DNA of 64,000 nt from assembly GCA_036924285.1 (NCBI GenBank), contig JAYKYS010000005.1, forward strand, positions 26,820,001 to 26,884,000, read 5' to 3'. The notes beneath the pieces were generated by a model, which worked only from the letters and a program-made list of their open reading frames with translations, was not told where the DNA came from and did not search any database. Numbering within the stretch: the stretch's first letter is position 1; the number at the start of each line of letters is the position of its first letter. This stretch comes from Asterella californica. Taxonomy: Eukaryota > Streptophyta > Marchantiopsida > Marchantiales > Aytoniaceae. A program made the translations under genes and the position numbers. Positions 12,320-23,489 of the stretch are shown in pieces.

Positions 12320-12799
12320 TGAATGTCTCAAGGACAAGTTGGACTTGGGGAAAATGGACGTAGTTGCAGTGATCTGACCGAGAGAAAGATGGATACGGTA
12401 GATGGACGGACGCGGTCCCCTACGGAAGTTTAATGGTTTAGGATAATCTCCGACAGGCGGACAACCGGAAATGTGACTGGGAGAACCATCCGCCGGAAGA
12501 ATACTTGCGGCGAAATACCGGAAAGGGACGAAAAGGAAGCGCCGGACAGCACTCGTAACTTGCTCGACTTTGGACTCATTGTCGATCTTCAGTCGAGCTT
12601 TTCTTCCGGTCGTCGTCCATTGCTTGCTTCGATCCGTTTCTAGGAGGTGCTGGCTTGGATCTGGTCTCTCGTCGTTCGGATCTGAAGGAGCCCTGCTTCA
12701 GGATTCTAGTCTCTTTCTTTCTACCTCGCTGTCGTAAGGTGCGAGAGCTCTCATATTCGTATTCGTCGCTGACAATTCCAACAAATCAAGCCTAGAAAC
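12320..12799 (+). promoter_or_regulatory. COPE promoter and 5' leader region
   Basis: A GC-richer block immediately before the COPE start codon, with pyrimidine-rich stretches near 12550-12730 typical of a plant 5' leader. No clear TATA box is visible. The exact transcription start cannot be read. Confidence 0.4.
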
Positions 12800-15700
12800 A
12801 TGAGTGGGGGACCGGATCCTCTGTTTGCTCTGAAGAACAATTTCTACCTGGGAGCGTACCAGGCCGCGATTAATGAGAGCAATGTCCAAGGCTTGTCGGA
12901 AGCCGCCTCCGTCGAGAGAGATTGCCTCATTTATCGTTCCTACATTGCTCTGGGGAGCTATCAGGTGAATGTCACCCTTCCTTTTCAAAAGCAAAATGTT
13001 CAGTGAGAGATGTTCTTCCAGCGCCATCTTGGATCGACTGGTGTTAGAGACTCGTGAGGTGAAAATACTTGATTCTCGTTCAGATCTGTCGTTTTAATTT
13101 AAGATGGAATGTTTCATCTCGCTTCTGGAAGTAAATCAAACTGTGAGAGTGATTTTCCATGAGAATACTGCGTGCTTGAGTAGTTCCTACCCAGTATGTT
13201 TCTATAGCTCATGGCGGTCGAGCCTGGAGTCTAAGCCAAGCTGTGACTTTATGTACCCAGCTAGATGGGTTCTTCTATTTCTGTCCCTGCCTGCATTGCT
13301 GTGCACTTAGTAAACAATCTAGAGTTGCCAGGAGTTTAATTTTTTGCTCAACACGAGTATCTGTGAGCTGCTCACTGATATGCATGCGTGGAGATAAGGT
13401 GTTTTGTGGAGCATAGGAGTAACGGTGAAGGGTCTTACAGACTGATGAATGCAAAGTGGGGCTCCTATGAGGATTTTTGTCTGTCTCTATCTACTGTCAT
13501 GTTTTAGGACGTTATAGCCTCGTCGGTCCGCATTGAGCTTTCAGCTGCTTCTTGTGTGTGTGAACTTCTGATCATTTCTTTTGGTGAGCTCCTGAAAGTG
13601 TCCTGGTGTTGATGATGCCTCACCAATACCAGTTGTAACTTTCTCCCAAATTCATCATTTTCCTTTTGCTTAACTGAAACGTGTAGTTTGGTCCCCTTTT
13701 GAGACTTAGAGAAAATGAATGTCTCGGTGGAGGTCGATCTGGGTTGTCATGCCAAACTCAACAGCATGCTGCTTACTACTGTAACCCTGGATGCACGGTG
13801 CAGCTTGTCATCGACGAAATTAGCAGCTCAGCAGCCACCGCCCTTCAAGCAGTGAAACTGCTTGCACTGTACCTTTCCGGCGGCGATAACAAGGTCGTTC
13901 CTCCTGCTCAGTATATTTAATGGCATCTTATTGTAGCTAGGAAGCACGATCCCGTTGCCTCTCGGAGGTAAGCTGGAATTTTTGCTTCAGGCTTTCAAAC
14001 TGCTGGAATTTGGACCTTGTTCATTGCCGGTACATTTGGTTAAGGGTCGTTCCATCAGTGCTTGGCAGCGATTTGGAGGCCCTGCTGGAGCACGACGTTA
14101 GAGGCATACAAGAACTCTGACTGGCGAGGGCAAGAGTCAAACTGAAAGTGGAGGTCAACCCTAGGGAGTCACTTTTCACTGTAAGGAGCTCTGACTTGGA
14201 GTCTCTGACGTATTCTTTATCTGAGGAATGCAGGAGAAGGCTTTCACCAGTATCAAGGAATGGTTAGCAGATCCGGCAATTGCAAGCAACCCCTCACTTG
14301 TCCTAGTCGCGGGTACCGTATATGCACATGAGAAAATGTACAACGAGGCTTTGAAGCTTACGCATGTTGGAGGCACTCTCGATTTGTGAGTACTCGAGTA
14401 CTTCATGCAGTTCTTCCCTCACGGCTTGTTTTTCACCCTTTTGACCAAAACCATTTGGTCTATTCAGGGTTTGGAACTGTCGGTCATCCAAGTTGCGCTG
14501 AAGGGATTACCCTGTAGTACAGCGCAACTGTAGACTGATGGGTAACTCCCGTCAGTGATATGAAAGAATTAGTCTTGAGGGCAAGCTGGCACTATTAATT
14601 GAATTCACGTCGAACCATCCTCTTTGGAACAGAGGGCTCTTTGCTTTCACGAGATAGGAAGATTTAAAGAAGTGTTGACTGCTGTGTTCAGTGGGATTGT
14701 GAACCTTAGCTCAGTGTACGTTTGGTCATCCGTTATTCACATACTACACTCGTATGAAGAAAAAGTCCAGTAGACGGTGATATGTTGGAAAAGGTTTTGA
14801 AGTCCTGAACTGTGACGCCAGCATATCTCTGATAATTTGTGGACGTGGCAGGTCCGCGTTGAATGTGCAGATCTACCTGAAAATGAACAGAACTGATTAT
14901 GCCGAGAAGCAGTTGAAGATTATGCAGCAAATCGACGAGGACCATACCCTGACTCAATTAGCGAATGCCTGGTGCAATGTGTGCGTTGTAAGTATACTAT
15001 AAGTCCAGACTTTGCACGTATTCGAGGCTGAAAATGCACGAACTAAATTGGTCAGTTCGGCAGTATGGGTCACTGAGGTGGAATTTCCTCTCAAGGTAGT
15101 TGATCACTGGAGAATCCTGAAAGTTCTTCCGGGCGTACGTGTTCCGCAGTTCTGTAGGACACCCTTGGATTGGACTTTCCGTATATAGGCCATGACATTA
15201 CGTAAGCTCATTTGATCTGTTGTCCGGCGAATCCTGCGATGTTATACTAGTTACTTGATCGTTGGACCGAGTATCAGAGTTTTAAGGAGTAAACATTGAG
15301 AAGAAAGGCACTGTGAAAGCCGTAGTAGACCATTAATTGCCAAGTAGACCATGTTTACCAGTCCACAAATATCACCAACCGTGATCGGATGTCCGTAGAG
15401 TCTCGTTATCCCACGTATCCCACATTTCTATCTTTGGAAACAGTAGAGGACAAAGATACTGGAAAGGTTCTGGTTGGATGATTGGCTTATCAGACCATTT
15501 TGGAGTTTCCAGAAAGATCGGACACACAGAATCTGATATCCTGATATTTTATGCCACTGCCTTCCACCATCCCTTCTCAGTTGCGTAGGGATTCGCATAA
15601 TTGCTGATCTCCACCTCTGCGAATAAGTTCACCAAAACATAAAGACTTTGTGCAGATTGTTGATCTACTGATGCCTTAGCACCCAGTTCCAGTAAGTAAC

Positions 15701-17539
15701 TAAGCACTCACTGGGGAAGGTAAAGAAGGACGATGAACGACGATTAAGGCATGGCATTCTCCGCCGCCGGCGAGCTTGCAGAAAATATGACCATCCATAA
15801 TCTGACATCCTTCCGGCGCAGCAAGTTCATGGCTTTACTGGCGTGCATTTTATTAAAAGTCCTCTCCCCACCCGTGTACGTATAACCACATGTTATTCGC
15901 TGCTGGTTTCAGCAGCTGCCGAGTGCGTATGTATTTAGAGCTCCAAGAGCGGCTTGGGGACGAGGTGTGGATTCCTGTTCTATAGCGCCTCAATATAGTG
16001 CAGTCGCCCGTAGTCTTCATTCTCTCTGACATCATGCAGCCCTGTTCTAGACGTTTGGCCCTACTTTAGTCTCCTGTTCAATATATACCTTGCAGTGTGT
16101 GGCCGAAGTTACTGTTTCTCTGGAAACTGCTTTTCCCATGTACAAAATGCATACCTTGCAGTTCCCTTCCTAGGTTTCAGCAGAGAGTTCTATTGTTTTC
16201 CAAGCATTCAGTTTATAGATATTTGGTCTTGCGGGTCGATTTCTTCTAAGGATGCCTAAGCAGGTGAGCCAACAGCTCATGTTAGGGACATTTGGAGCCC
16301 AACCTTAGAGGTACCAGAACCATCAGGCATAATCACTCTGTAGCATTACGAAGGCATGCATTCAGATCCAACCTGCGTAGGCACCCTGATTGGTCGGTCT
16401 TACCGTGTCGCAGAAATCATCTCTTCGGAGACCTCTACTGTTACATCCCGAGGTTTCCTGATCTGCGGAGATGGTTCAGAATTTAAATGTCTTTTTTGTC
16501 CAGAGCCTGCTATTTTCTCTGCTTTGTCGTCGCATTTGCCTACTTTTTCTTATTTCCTAAAGCTTGTGACTTTCTTTGGGAAGATAAGATGTTGATTTTT
16601 CTTTCTCTGCAGTCGTTCGCATGTCTCTGATGACCTCCATGTCGTGCCTTGTGTGGATCGTGTCTACAGGGTGGCGCAAAGATTCAGGAAGCATTCTACA
16701 TATTCCAAGAACTATGCGAGAAGTACATTTGGACTGTCCCTCTAATGAATGGAAGTGCTATTTGTCATATGCACATGGGTCGATACGAGGATGCTGAAAC
16801 TTTGCTGTTGGAAGCCTTGAACAAGGTACTTTCTCATAGTAGAACTTCTGGGCTATACTTTAGCTATGAGGGTGTGTCTTTGTTACATGACCGGGACCTC
16901 ATCTTATCGTGTTACCTTCTAGGACTCGATGGATGCTGAGGAAGTAGTTGTGTTAGAACCAGAATACATGAGAGGTTAGGAGACTTCTTCGTCCGGATTT
17001 TTAGGTACAAACACTGAAACACTGAAACGTCACGCGTCATGTGATTCAGGACTCCAAGGATGCGGATACTCTCGCGAACTTGATCGTTTGTGATCTTCAC
17101 CTAGGAAAGCCAACTGGACGCTACATGAGGTACATGAGTCACCCTGTGGACTTTTTACCTGGCAATGCAGTCCTGATTGCAGACACAGCTTTCCATGTTC
17201 GTGTGGGTCTTAGAATGATTGCGTGGCTTCCTGAAAAGATGCTTGCCGTAGGCACTCCGTGAAAAGGTTCTGGTCTAGAAGGCCGGAGGCAGTTGGTTGA
17301 CAGGCCTTTCATAAGAGTCTCAAGTCCTTTTACCATCCTTATCTTCTGACAAAGAATGTTTGGATTTACTCTGCCCACTTCATTGAGACGCCTAGAAATG
17401 CATAGTGGGTCTCTAATTGTTTTCATTATTTCATTCCAGCCAACTCAAGATGACACACCCAGAGCATCCTTTGGTTCAGCGATCTGTGAGTGCCGAAGGA
17501 GCGTTCGAGCGAGCGATTCAACCATTCGACAGGTCTTAG
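12800..17539 (+). CDS. COPE: Coatomer subunit epsilon
   Basis: Epsilon-COP is a TPR-like solenoid subunit of the COPI coat, which shapes retrograde Golgi-to-ER vesicles; it packs against alpha-COP in the outer cage. Seven exons with correct phase are 12800-12964, 13804-13893, 14234-14385, 14852-14987, 16670-16825, 17050-17129 and 17440-17539 (879 nt, 292 residues), the family's usual length. Recognisable blocks are NNFYLGAYQAAIN near the N-terminus, LQAVKLLALYLSG, EKQLKIMQQIDEDHTLTQLA, EAETLLLEALNK-type (here DAETLLLEALNK), and the C-terminal HPLVQRSVSAEGAFERA. The start is the ATG of MSGGPDPLF, which lines up with the plant N-terminus. The donor after 13893 (AAG/GTCGTT) is unusual but keeps the frame. 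Intron 4 is 1.68 kb, and intron 5 carries a transposon fragment. Confidence 0.95.
14988..16669. other. Long COPE intron 4
   Basis: A 1,682-base intron between the NVCV and GGAKIQEAF coding blocks. It starts GTAAGT and ends CTACAG. I see no gene or clear transposon in it. Confidence 0.7.
16945..17040 (-). repeat. Dispersed repeat family R1, fragment C
   Basis: The reverse complement reads TTTCAGTGTTTGTACC, then CCGGACGAAGAAGTCTCC. This matches the right part of repeat copy A at about 9725-9795. It lies in COPE intron 5, directly before exon 6. Confidence 0.65.
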
Positions 17540-19289
17540 TAAGACCAGGTGGGATCCGGCACATCGCATTTCTGTTCGTTGGCAAATTTTCGTTGGCAAA
17601 CTGTCAGCATATATAGATCATTTATGGCTCAGGTAGTCTAGAAGAGCATTCCGATCTCAACTTTCTCGCACCGTCGACAAAAGTTCAACATGGCCAATCA
17701 TTAGCGATTCTTGGGTGGCAGGACTCACAACTTCATGCATTTGTAATTGTCATTCTTTGAGTCTCATCAGGATATATACTTGTCCCTTCTGTTATTTTGA
17801 GTCCGGCACGTCGGACAAGGTTCTAGATACTAAGCGTCCATGTTGGTGATTTATTGAGCGTGTGCCTCATCACTAATTTAGGTGCAGATACTCTCTGATT
17901 CTTTGTGCTAAAGAGCATAATAGTGCGTGTCCATAACATTCCGAAAGTCGACTTACACTTGTGGACCATAAAGCCATCTCAGCGTGATCCTTTATGTTGT
18001 TGTAGAAGCAGTTAAGATTCATTTGAAGATCGACGTCATCGTTTATAAGTCCATTGGTGTTCGGAGGGCTTTTAATGTATGGAAAAAGCATTTGGCGGTT
18101 GGCGCCTGTCTAGTTCATGTTGGGACTATGTTTGCAGCACTCTCAGAGTTCTGCTGCATGCTCCGAGTGTATATTGTGGTAATTAGGTTCTTGGGTGTAC
18201 ACCTACTCAGTACCTAAATGCATCAGTGACGCACTGGCATAAATTCTTCCTCTACTATCTCTGACTGTCTTCTCGCTGTTTTCACTCGCTAAATCAATGC
18301 TCTTCAGCTCACTTAAAACTAACTCTCTTTGCGCGGGTTTTTCTGGCTTTCTCATTCTATGTTCGCCTCGGTACATACTGCATTGAACTTTATACCAAGG
18401 GAAACCTTTTCTGGAAATGTGCTTCGCACTACACATTCCAATCGGCACACCCTTCGGTTATAAACAATTGGCTACAATTGGCTAACTCCACATTCGGCCC
18501 CTAATCGCTTCTTACCATGTGATTGGCCCGGCTAATTTCGTGGTACCTCTGTACTAGAGAGTGGTCCTTGATAAAATCTGCGATTCTCGACGTATGAATA
18601 TATGTACTTGGCCGGGCTGATTGCGGGTTACCTCTGTACTAGAGAGTGGTCCTTGATAAAACCATTCGACGTAAGTTAGCAGAGCTCACGTCCTCAGAGG
18701 ATCCAGAACTTCGGTTAAGCAGAGACAGAATTGATGCAGCTGGTGTTTGTTGAGGTTTCCTTGACCGAGACCCACCTGCTCTTTTCGGATAATTTATCAG
18801 TATCGATCCCCCTGTTGGTTGTAAGCTAGCATTCTTCTTTTTATCTGCTATTTCTTGTCGGTTTCGCTTGACTGTATAATGTACGTTCTCTATGGCTGTT
18901 GAGCTCACCTGGGTCAGAAAAGGCCCTGAACGAAACTGATCGCAGGATGTACAGCCTTTGCGGCATCACATTTCAGGTATGTCCTTTCCGAAGGATATAC
19001 CTGGCGATTTTACGGTACACCATTTAGAACTGTAGCCCAAAAACCCAAATGTGTGAACACCAAGATAATTAGCCTGTCAAATGCGTGTCCAGTAGTTTTT
19101 CAGAGTATCTGCTCACTACACACCAAACTCGGCCCTTTCCTGTGACTCAGGAACACGGAAATACAGTAGAAACATATTCAGGTCTGAACGTAGGAGATAT
19201 TATCGTATTAGAGGCTGTGGTGAGCATCATGCGAGGCGCCTTCGTGTTGATCTCCTTGAACGTTCCAGAAGGTATTGTTTATCTTGCAC
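17540..19289. other. Intergenic region after COPE
   Basis: Probably COPE 3' untranslated sequence at first, then spacer. Short open frames on both strands (for example 18203-18448 and 18639-18908, minus) lack recognisable domains. A tandem duplication at 18521-18661 is listed separately. Confidence 0.5.
18521..18661 (+). repeat. Tandem duplication of about 87 bp
   Basis: TACCTCTGTACTAGAGAGTG followed by GTCCTTGATAAAA occurs at about 18544-18575 and again at 18630-18661. Each is preceded by a similar TTGGCCSGGCT block (18523 and 18609). The second copy is nearly identical in its right half. Confidence 0.85.
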
Positions 19290-19855
19290 CAACACGAAGG
19301 ATTGTTTTTCAATACCCGTTTTGTGCAGTCCGCCTTCTGCTCACTCTTCGATAATTGTCTGCCTTTCGAGTACAAAGTGAGAAGAATATGGAAGGAGCAA
19401 TACACGGAAGTGAATACGAGTTGAAATTAACGCAGAAGAAGACACGGTTGCAGTTAGAGTTTCGAACCTGCTAAATCTTCTAGAGCGTTCATTCCCATCA
19501 CCAAACAATATCATTAGTTCTGATATGGGGTTGTTTTCGTCCCCAGTTTTGTTTAGCAGACTTATTTCTTCTCGCTGAGAAACATTATTGTATGGTGATT
19601 CCCAGCCCTCTTATCAAAAGAAAGACTCCAAAGTCGTTGAAGGCTTGTGACGTTAAGGACGATTAGCCAGGAATGCCATCCTCACAACTGCGTTCAGCGC
19701 TGTTTTATAATACACAAACCCATCCTCACGCTGACGTGACCAGGAACTTGCGTTGTTTGATGGTAAACTGAGAGTACACTAGCAGCTAACTACCATCACA
19801 AGATAGATAAGCAGGAAGTAAACGGGATTACTGGTCAGTCTAGCAAGGGGTGTCA
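19290..19855 (-). repeat. Dispersed repeat family R1, copy B (inverted)
   Basis: This is the inverted counterpart of 9185-9725 with the same landmarks on the opposite strand, at roughly 80% identity by eye. The two copies face each other across about 9.5 kb containing COPE. No ORF is conserved between them. Confidence 0.8.
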
Positions 19856-20177
19856 AAGTTGGAACCTTTCTGAAAAATTCAGACCCCGGACCAGACCTTG
19901 GCGGAGGTGATTTCGGAGGAAAATATCACTCTTTGAGCTCTCTTTGTTGGCACTCTTTTCGTCCAGCTTTCTTTGGAAATAGAGAATTTATTGTTATGAG
20001 TAATTATTCTCAATGTTAGAACTGAAAGAAAAACTGATGAAGATTCAATTCGAATTCTCATTTACAAGGGCGATCCAGAATGACCCGCAGTTTTACATAA
20101 AATTATTTGTGATGGAAGTTAAGGTGTTTTTTCTCCCACTCGCTGAGGAATATATTTTGTAACTTTTGACACCCCCT
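19846..20177. mobile_element. MITE-like element with short terminal inverted repeats
   Basis: The left end AGGGGTGTCAAAGTT and the right end AACTTTTGACACCCCCT are inverted repeats of about 15 bases with a small indel, enclosing about 330 bp. Flanks (CAA on the left, TAA on the right) could be a degenerate 3-bp target duplication, as in PIF/Harbinger-type MITEs, but this is not firm. There is no transposase. It abuts or slightly overlaps repeat copy B. Confidence 0.5.
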
Positions 20178-22285
20178 AATATACCGCGACGACGAATATA
20201 TTAGGACGATGTAAACTGACGTGCCTTGCTTCGCCTACACAGGAATATATCTGGCCTGCGCATGGACGAGACATTCTACTCTCGTGAGACCTTGGCTTTT
20301 GGCCACGAGGTCTTGTACAGTAGTCCGTCGCCCGCTGCGCAAACCATAGCAGGTGATTCATGACTTCAACGCCTCCGATATGACCTATTACGATGCATGA
20401 ACCAGATATCGACTTTTAACTCGCACTCACACTTTCTGTCCAGCCCACGAGGCATTTGCCGATACACAAATTAGGGAAAACATTATCCAAGCAAATGATA
20501 AGCAAATGATAGTCGCAATAAAAACATCTCAAAAAATTTTTTTACTAAAAAAAAAGAAGAACCTTGATATGTAGAGATAAACATATTAAATATAACAAAA
20601 AATCTCTCACAAATTTTTCCAAAAACTTTAAACAAGAAACCATGAAATTTTAAAATTCCAAAATGAACCCAATAGTATTTAATACTCATTCATTTCTTCA
20701 CATAATCGGCTCATTCTAGAAAAAAAAAGAGAAACAAAAAAAGAAGAAAAATATCTGAAAATTAACCCACCCCACCCCACCTAACTCTACCCTCTCTTAA
20801 CACAATCTCTCTCGCACCCTCTCCCGCACTCCGTCAACTCTCGCCAGCTCGCTCACGAGAAAACCAGCTGGTAAGTCAGCCAAGGCGGTGACCAAGAGAG
20901 CTCTACAGTGAGCTAAGGGAAAGAGTGGTCTAGAGATGGTTGTTGGGTTGGGGAAGCCCTAACTTATGAGTACTCGGCAGGTTCAACTCTGGCAAGTACT
21001 GCGTATCATCTTTATATAACCATCGGAAACTTTAGTACAGATGAACTTTAGAATTTAGAACTTCAATATTTTCAGACTACTTATTTTTCACTTTCTGTGA
21101 CTATATCTGTTCATGAAATACAAAACAATTTTTAAATTTTGACTATATTCATATAGTCACCTCATACTCTGGTGAAAGAAATGTGACTATAAAAGTCAAC
21201 AATATGTTCGTACTTCATTTTTCTGGTCTGCCTTCCGTGCAATGTAACAGATTTGTAGATTTTCTATGTATGACAACGCGATTTTCTTGATTCACTGCCA
21301 TAAGAAAGTGAAATTTGAATCCAAACAAATCGATGAACACCATCTAATTACGTTTACTAGTCACTTAAGGACCGTTAATGTGTTTACTTTTAACTACTCA
21401 AATAAGTGAATATAAATAGTGTGATAATGACTATAACGAGAACTTTTATAAGGGAGAAATCAAGGAAACTATTTATATTTGTGAGTATATCGGATGTGAT
21501 TATAATGAGATTTGACTGTACTTACGTGTTATAAGGACTGACATGATCTATCTAACGTATTATTAATAAGATTGCTGTCCCAATGTTCCAGAGTCTTTTC
21601 ACTCGATGGTTGGTTTTGATTGCATATCGGAGTGTTTTGACATTCCTGAGAAAAATCTGTTCTTCAGGTATCCGATCTATACATGCAATACTAAAAAGCT
21701 ACCAAAGTTGAAGTTATGACGCTAGTTACAGTTTGAAGCAAATGTGCCATTTCGATATCACTATGTGCCTTTGCTTCTGTGGTTACTGACGTGAAAACTT
21801 TCTGCCTAATGACAAGCCTGTCATGACTGACTCCTTCGTTGCTTTCTCCTCATAAGATCAGATGGGGATTGCAGACGAAGTGTTAACGATATTATAGCGC
21901 ACTTACCGTGTATGCAGTTGGTATATATGCGATTACTGCCCGTGCATCTAGCAACTCTGATTACACTGTCGTAACAGAAAAACAAACGGGGGCCGGAAAC
22001 CTGGAATTGCAGAATATAAACTGTATATGAAAACACACTTCATTACTGATTTACGCAAACAGCTGTTACGAATGAAGTCGACACGAAGGAACTACGTTTC
22101 TCTGTTACCTTCCATATGATACCTAGCCCATCCGTGATGCTTCAGAAACGACATTCTACGAATGATGTGGATCAACGGATGTGGATCGATCCGAGCTACC
22201 ACCATTTTTGGAGTTTCCCCACATATTCCTCACAGTCGCGTGCATCCTCCTCTGGAAGTATGACAGTGATACTTCCAAGTCCAAT
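20178..22285. other. Intergenic region with a pyrimidine-rich leader-like block
   Basis: From about 20760 to 20862 a CT-rich tract (CCCACCCCACCTAACTCTACC-like, then CTCTCGCACCCTCTCCCGC) is followed by CCAGCTG/GTAAGTCAG, a strong splice donor. This resembles a 5' leader exon of an unidentified plus-strand transcript, but no coding exon was found downstream. The rest is AT-rich spacer. Confidence 0.3.
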
Positions 22286-22373
22286 GGATCTCAGTCAAGA
22301 TCAGGACCTTGATTTGGGATACTTCCAGAGTCCGAAGGATCTCATATCAAGGTCCTGATCTTGACTGAGATCC
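22286..22373. repeat. Perfect 28-bp inverted repeat with 32-base loop
   Basis: The left arm 22286-22313 (starting GGATCTCAGTCAAGATC) and the right arm 22346-22373 (ending GATCTTGACTGAGATCC) are exact reverse complements. The loop contains CCGAAGGATCTCA, which can also pair with TGAGATCCTTCGG just inside and beyond the right arm. A similar phrase, GATACTTCCA..GGATCTCA, recurs at 22268 and 22318. Confidence 0.9.
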
Positions 22374-23489
22374 TTCGGACGCTGGGATTATCACTGTGTG
22401 CTCTAACTTCGTCACTTCCCTTAATTCGAGTCAAAGGCATCTGAAGCCATCACAAGTTACAGGAGCACAGCAAACCGTGTCGTGCTCTGACCCACTCAAG
22501 AGACTTGTTGGACGAAGTCATCCAGATTTAGTGAGACTAGCTCTCACTTCTTGCACGTAGAACATCTTCTCCATTACATCTACTCTGGGAAACATAGCAT
22601 TCCGCCATTCCAGAACATGCAGAACAACAAATCGACACAGCACGAGTCTGACCAGGTCTCTTCAGCACGACTCTCACCGTGTCCAGAAAGAAGACCCCTG
22701 AAGGTCTGGTGGGTTCAAATAGATATATTGTACAAATCCTATCCTTCCTCTTTTATCTACAGTATTACCTCCTTCAATACATAGGAGAGAGTGAATGCCA
22801 ATCTCTAATTATCCTCCTACACCGTCTTCTCTTCAACATCCCCCGTTGGAGGTCACCGCCATCCAACAAAAATTTCAATACTAAGTGAGTAGCGTGTCCC
22901 ACCTCTTTACATGCTAATGAGACACAAGCTAACATGCTGTTACGTCTAAACTTCCAACCGTTGGTTGCACTACGGGTCGTGAAGTTCCATCTACTTCCGT
23001 CCTCGTTTCTATCGTATACACCAACCTTCCTTCCACATGCCTTGCTGGGACTAGCACCGTTTAACAAGGATCTGTGCTGTCATTAGGTTGCATCATCTCT
23101 TTACATGTCAGTCTGTGAACTAACCTCTTGGACCTACTCGCAAACGTTCACCCGTCGTTCGTCACCGTCGGAATCTATAATTCCCGCCTTGGCCCTTCTA
23201 TTCTACATACGATTTTTCAATCCCAATAGCCCCACTGGAGGTCCCCGCCATCCAGTGAGCAAACAATTCTGTATGACATAAATATGTTGCTCTACTCTTC
23301 ACGGGATAATAAAACATCGGGCTAATTTTTCTTACTTACTTCCATGACTCCCCATTTGTTGATCACACTCTGGATCTTAAAATTCCAGCTCTGGCCTTGA
23401 CCGTGCTGTCCTACACACATGGGCTCTGTCAGTATCATCACTAGAGTCTTGGCGTTGGAATGATCAAGATAAGCTCCGTATCAAAGAGT
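22374..23489. other. Intergenic region with diverged tandem repeats
   Basis: CCGTTGGAGGTCACCGCCATCCA at 22842 resembles CCACTGGAGGTCCCCGCCATCCA near 23232. The intervening phrases CTCTTTACATG and CACCGT..GGAATCTA-type words also recur, suggesting old repeats of about 200-380 bp. The end nearest 23489 should include the MORC 3' untranslated region. Confidence 0.4.

Noticed and set aside
18639..18966. Minus-strand ATG at 18966 followed by MPQRLYILRSVSFRAFSDP, resembling a mitochondrial presequence, with an open frame down to 18639
   Set aside because: Joining the two in frame needs an intron of only about 37 bases, and nothing downstream matches a known protein.
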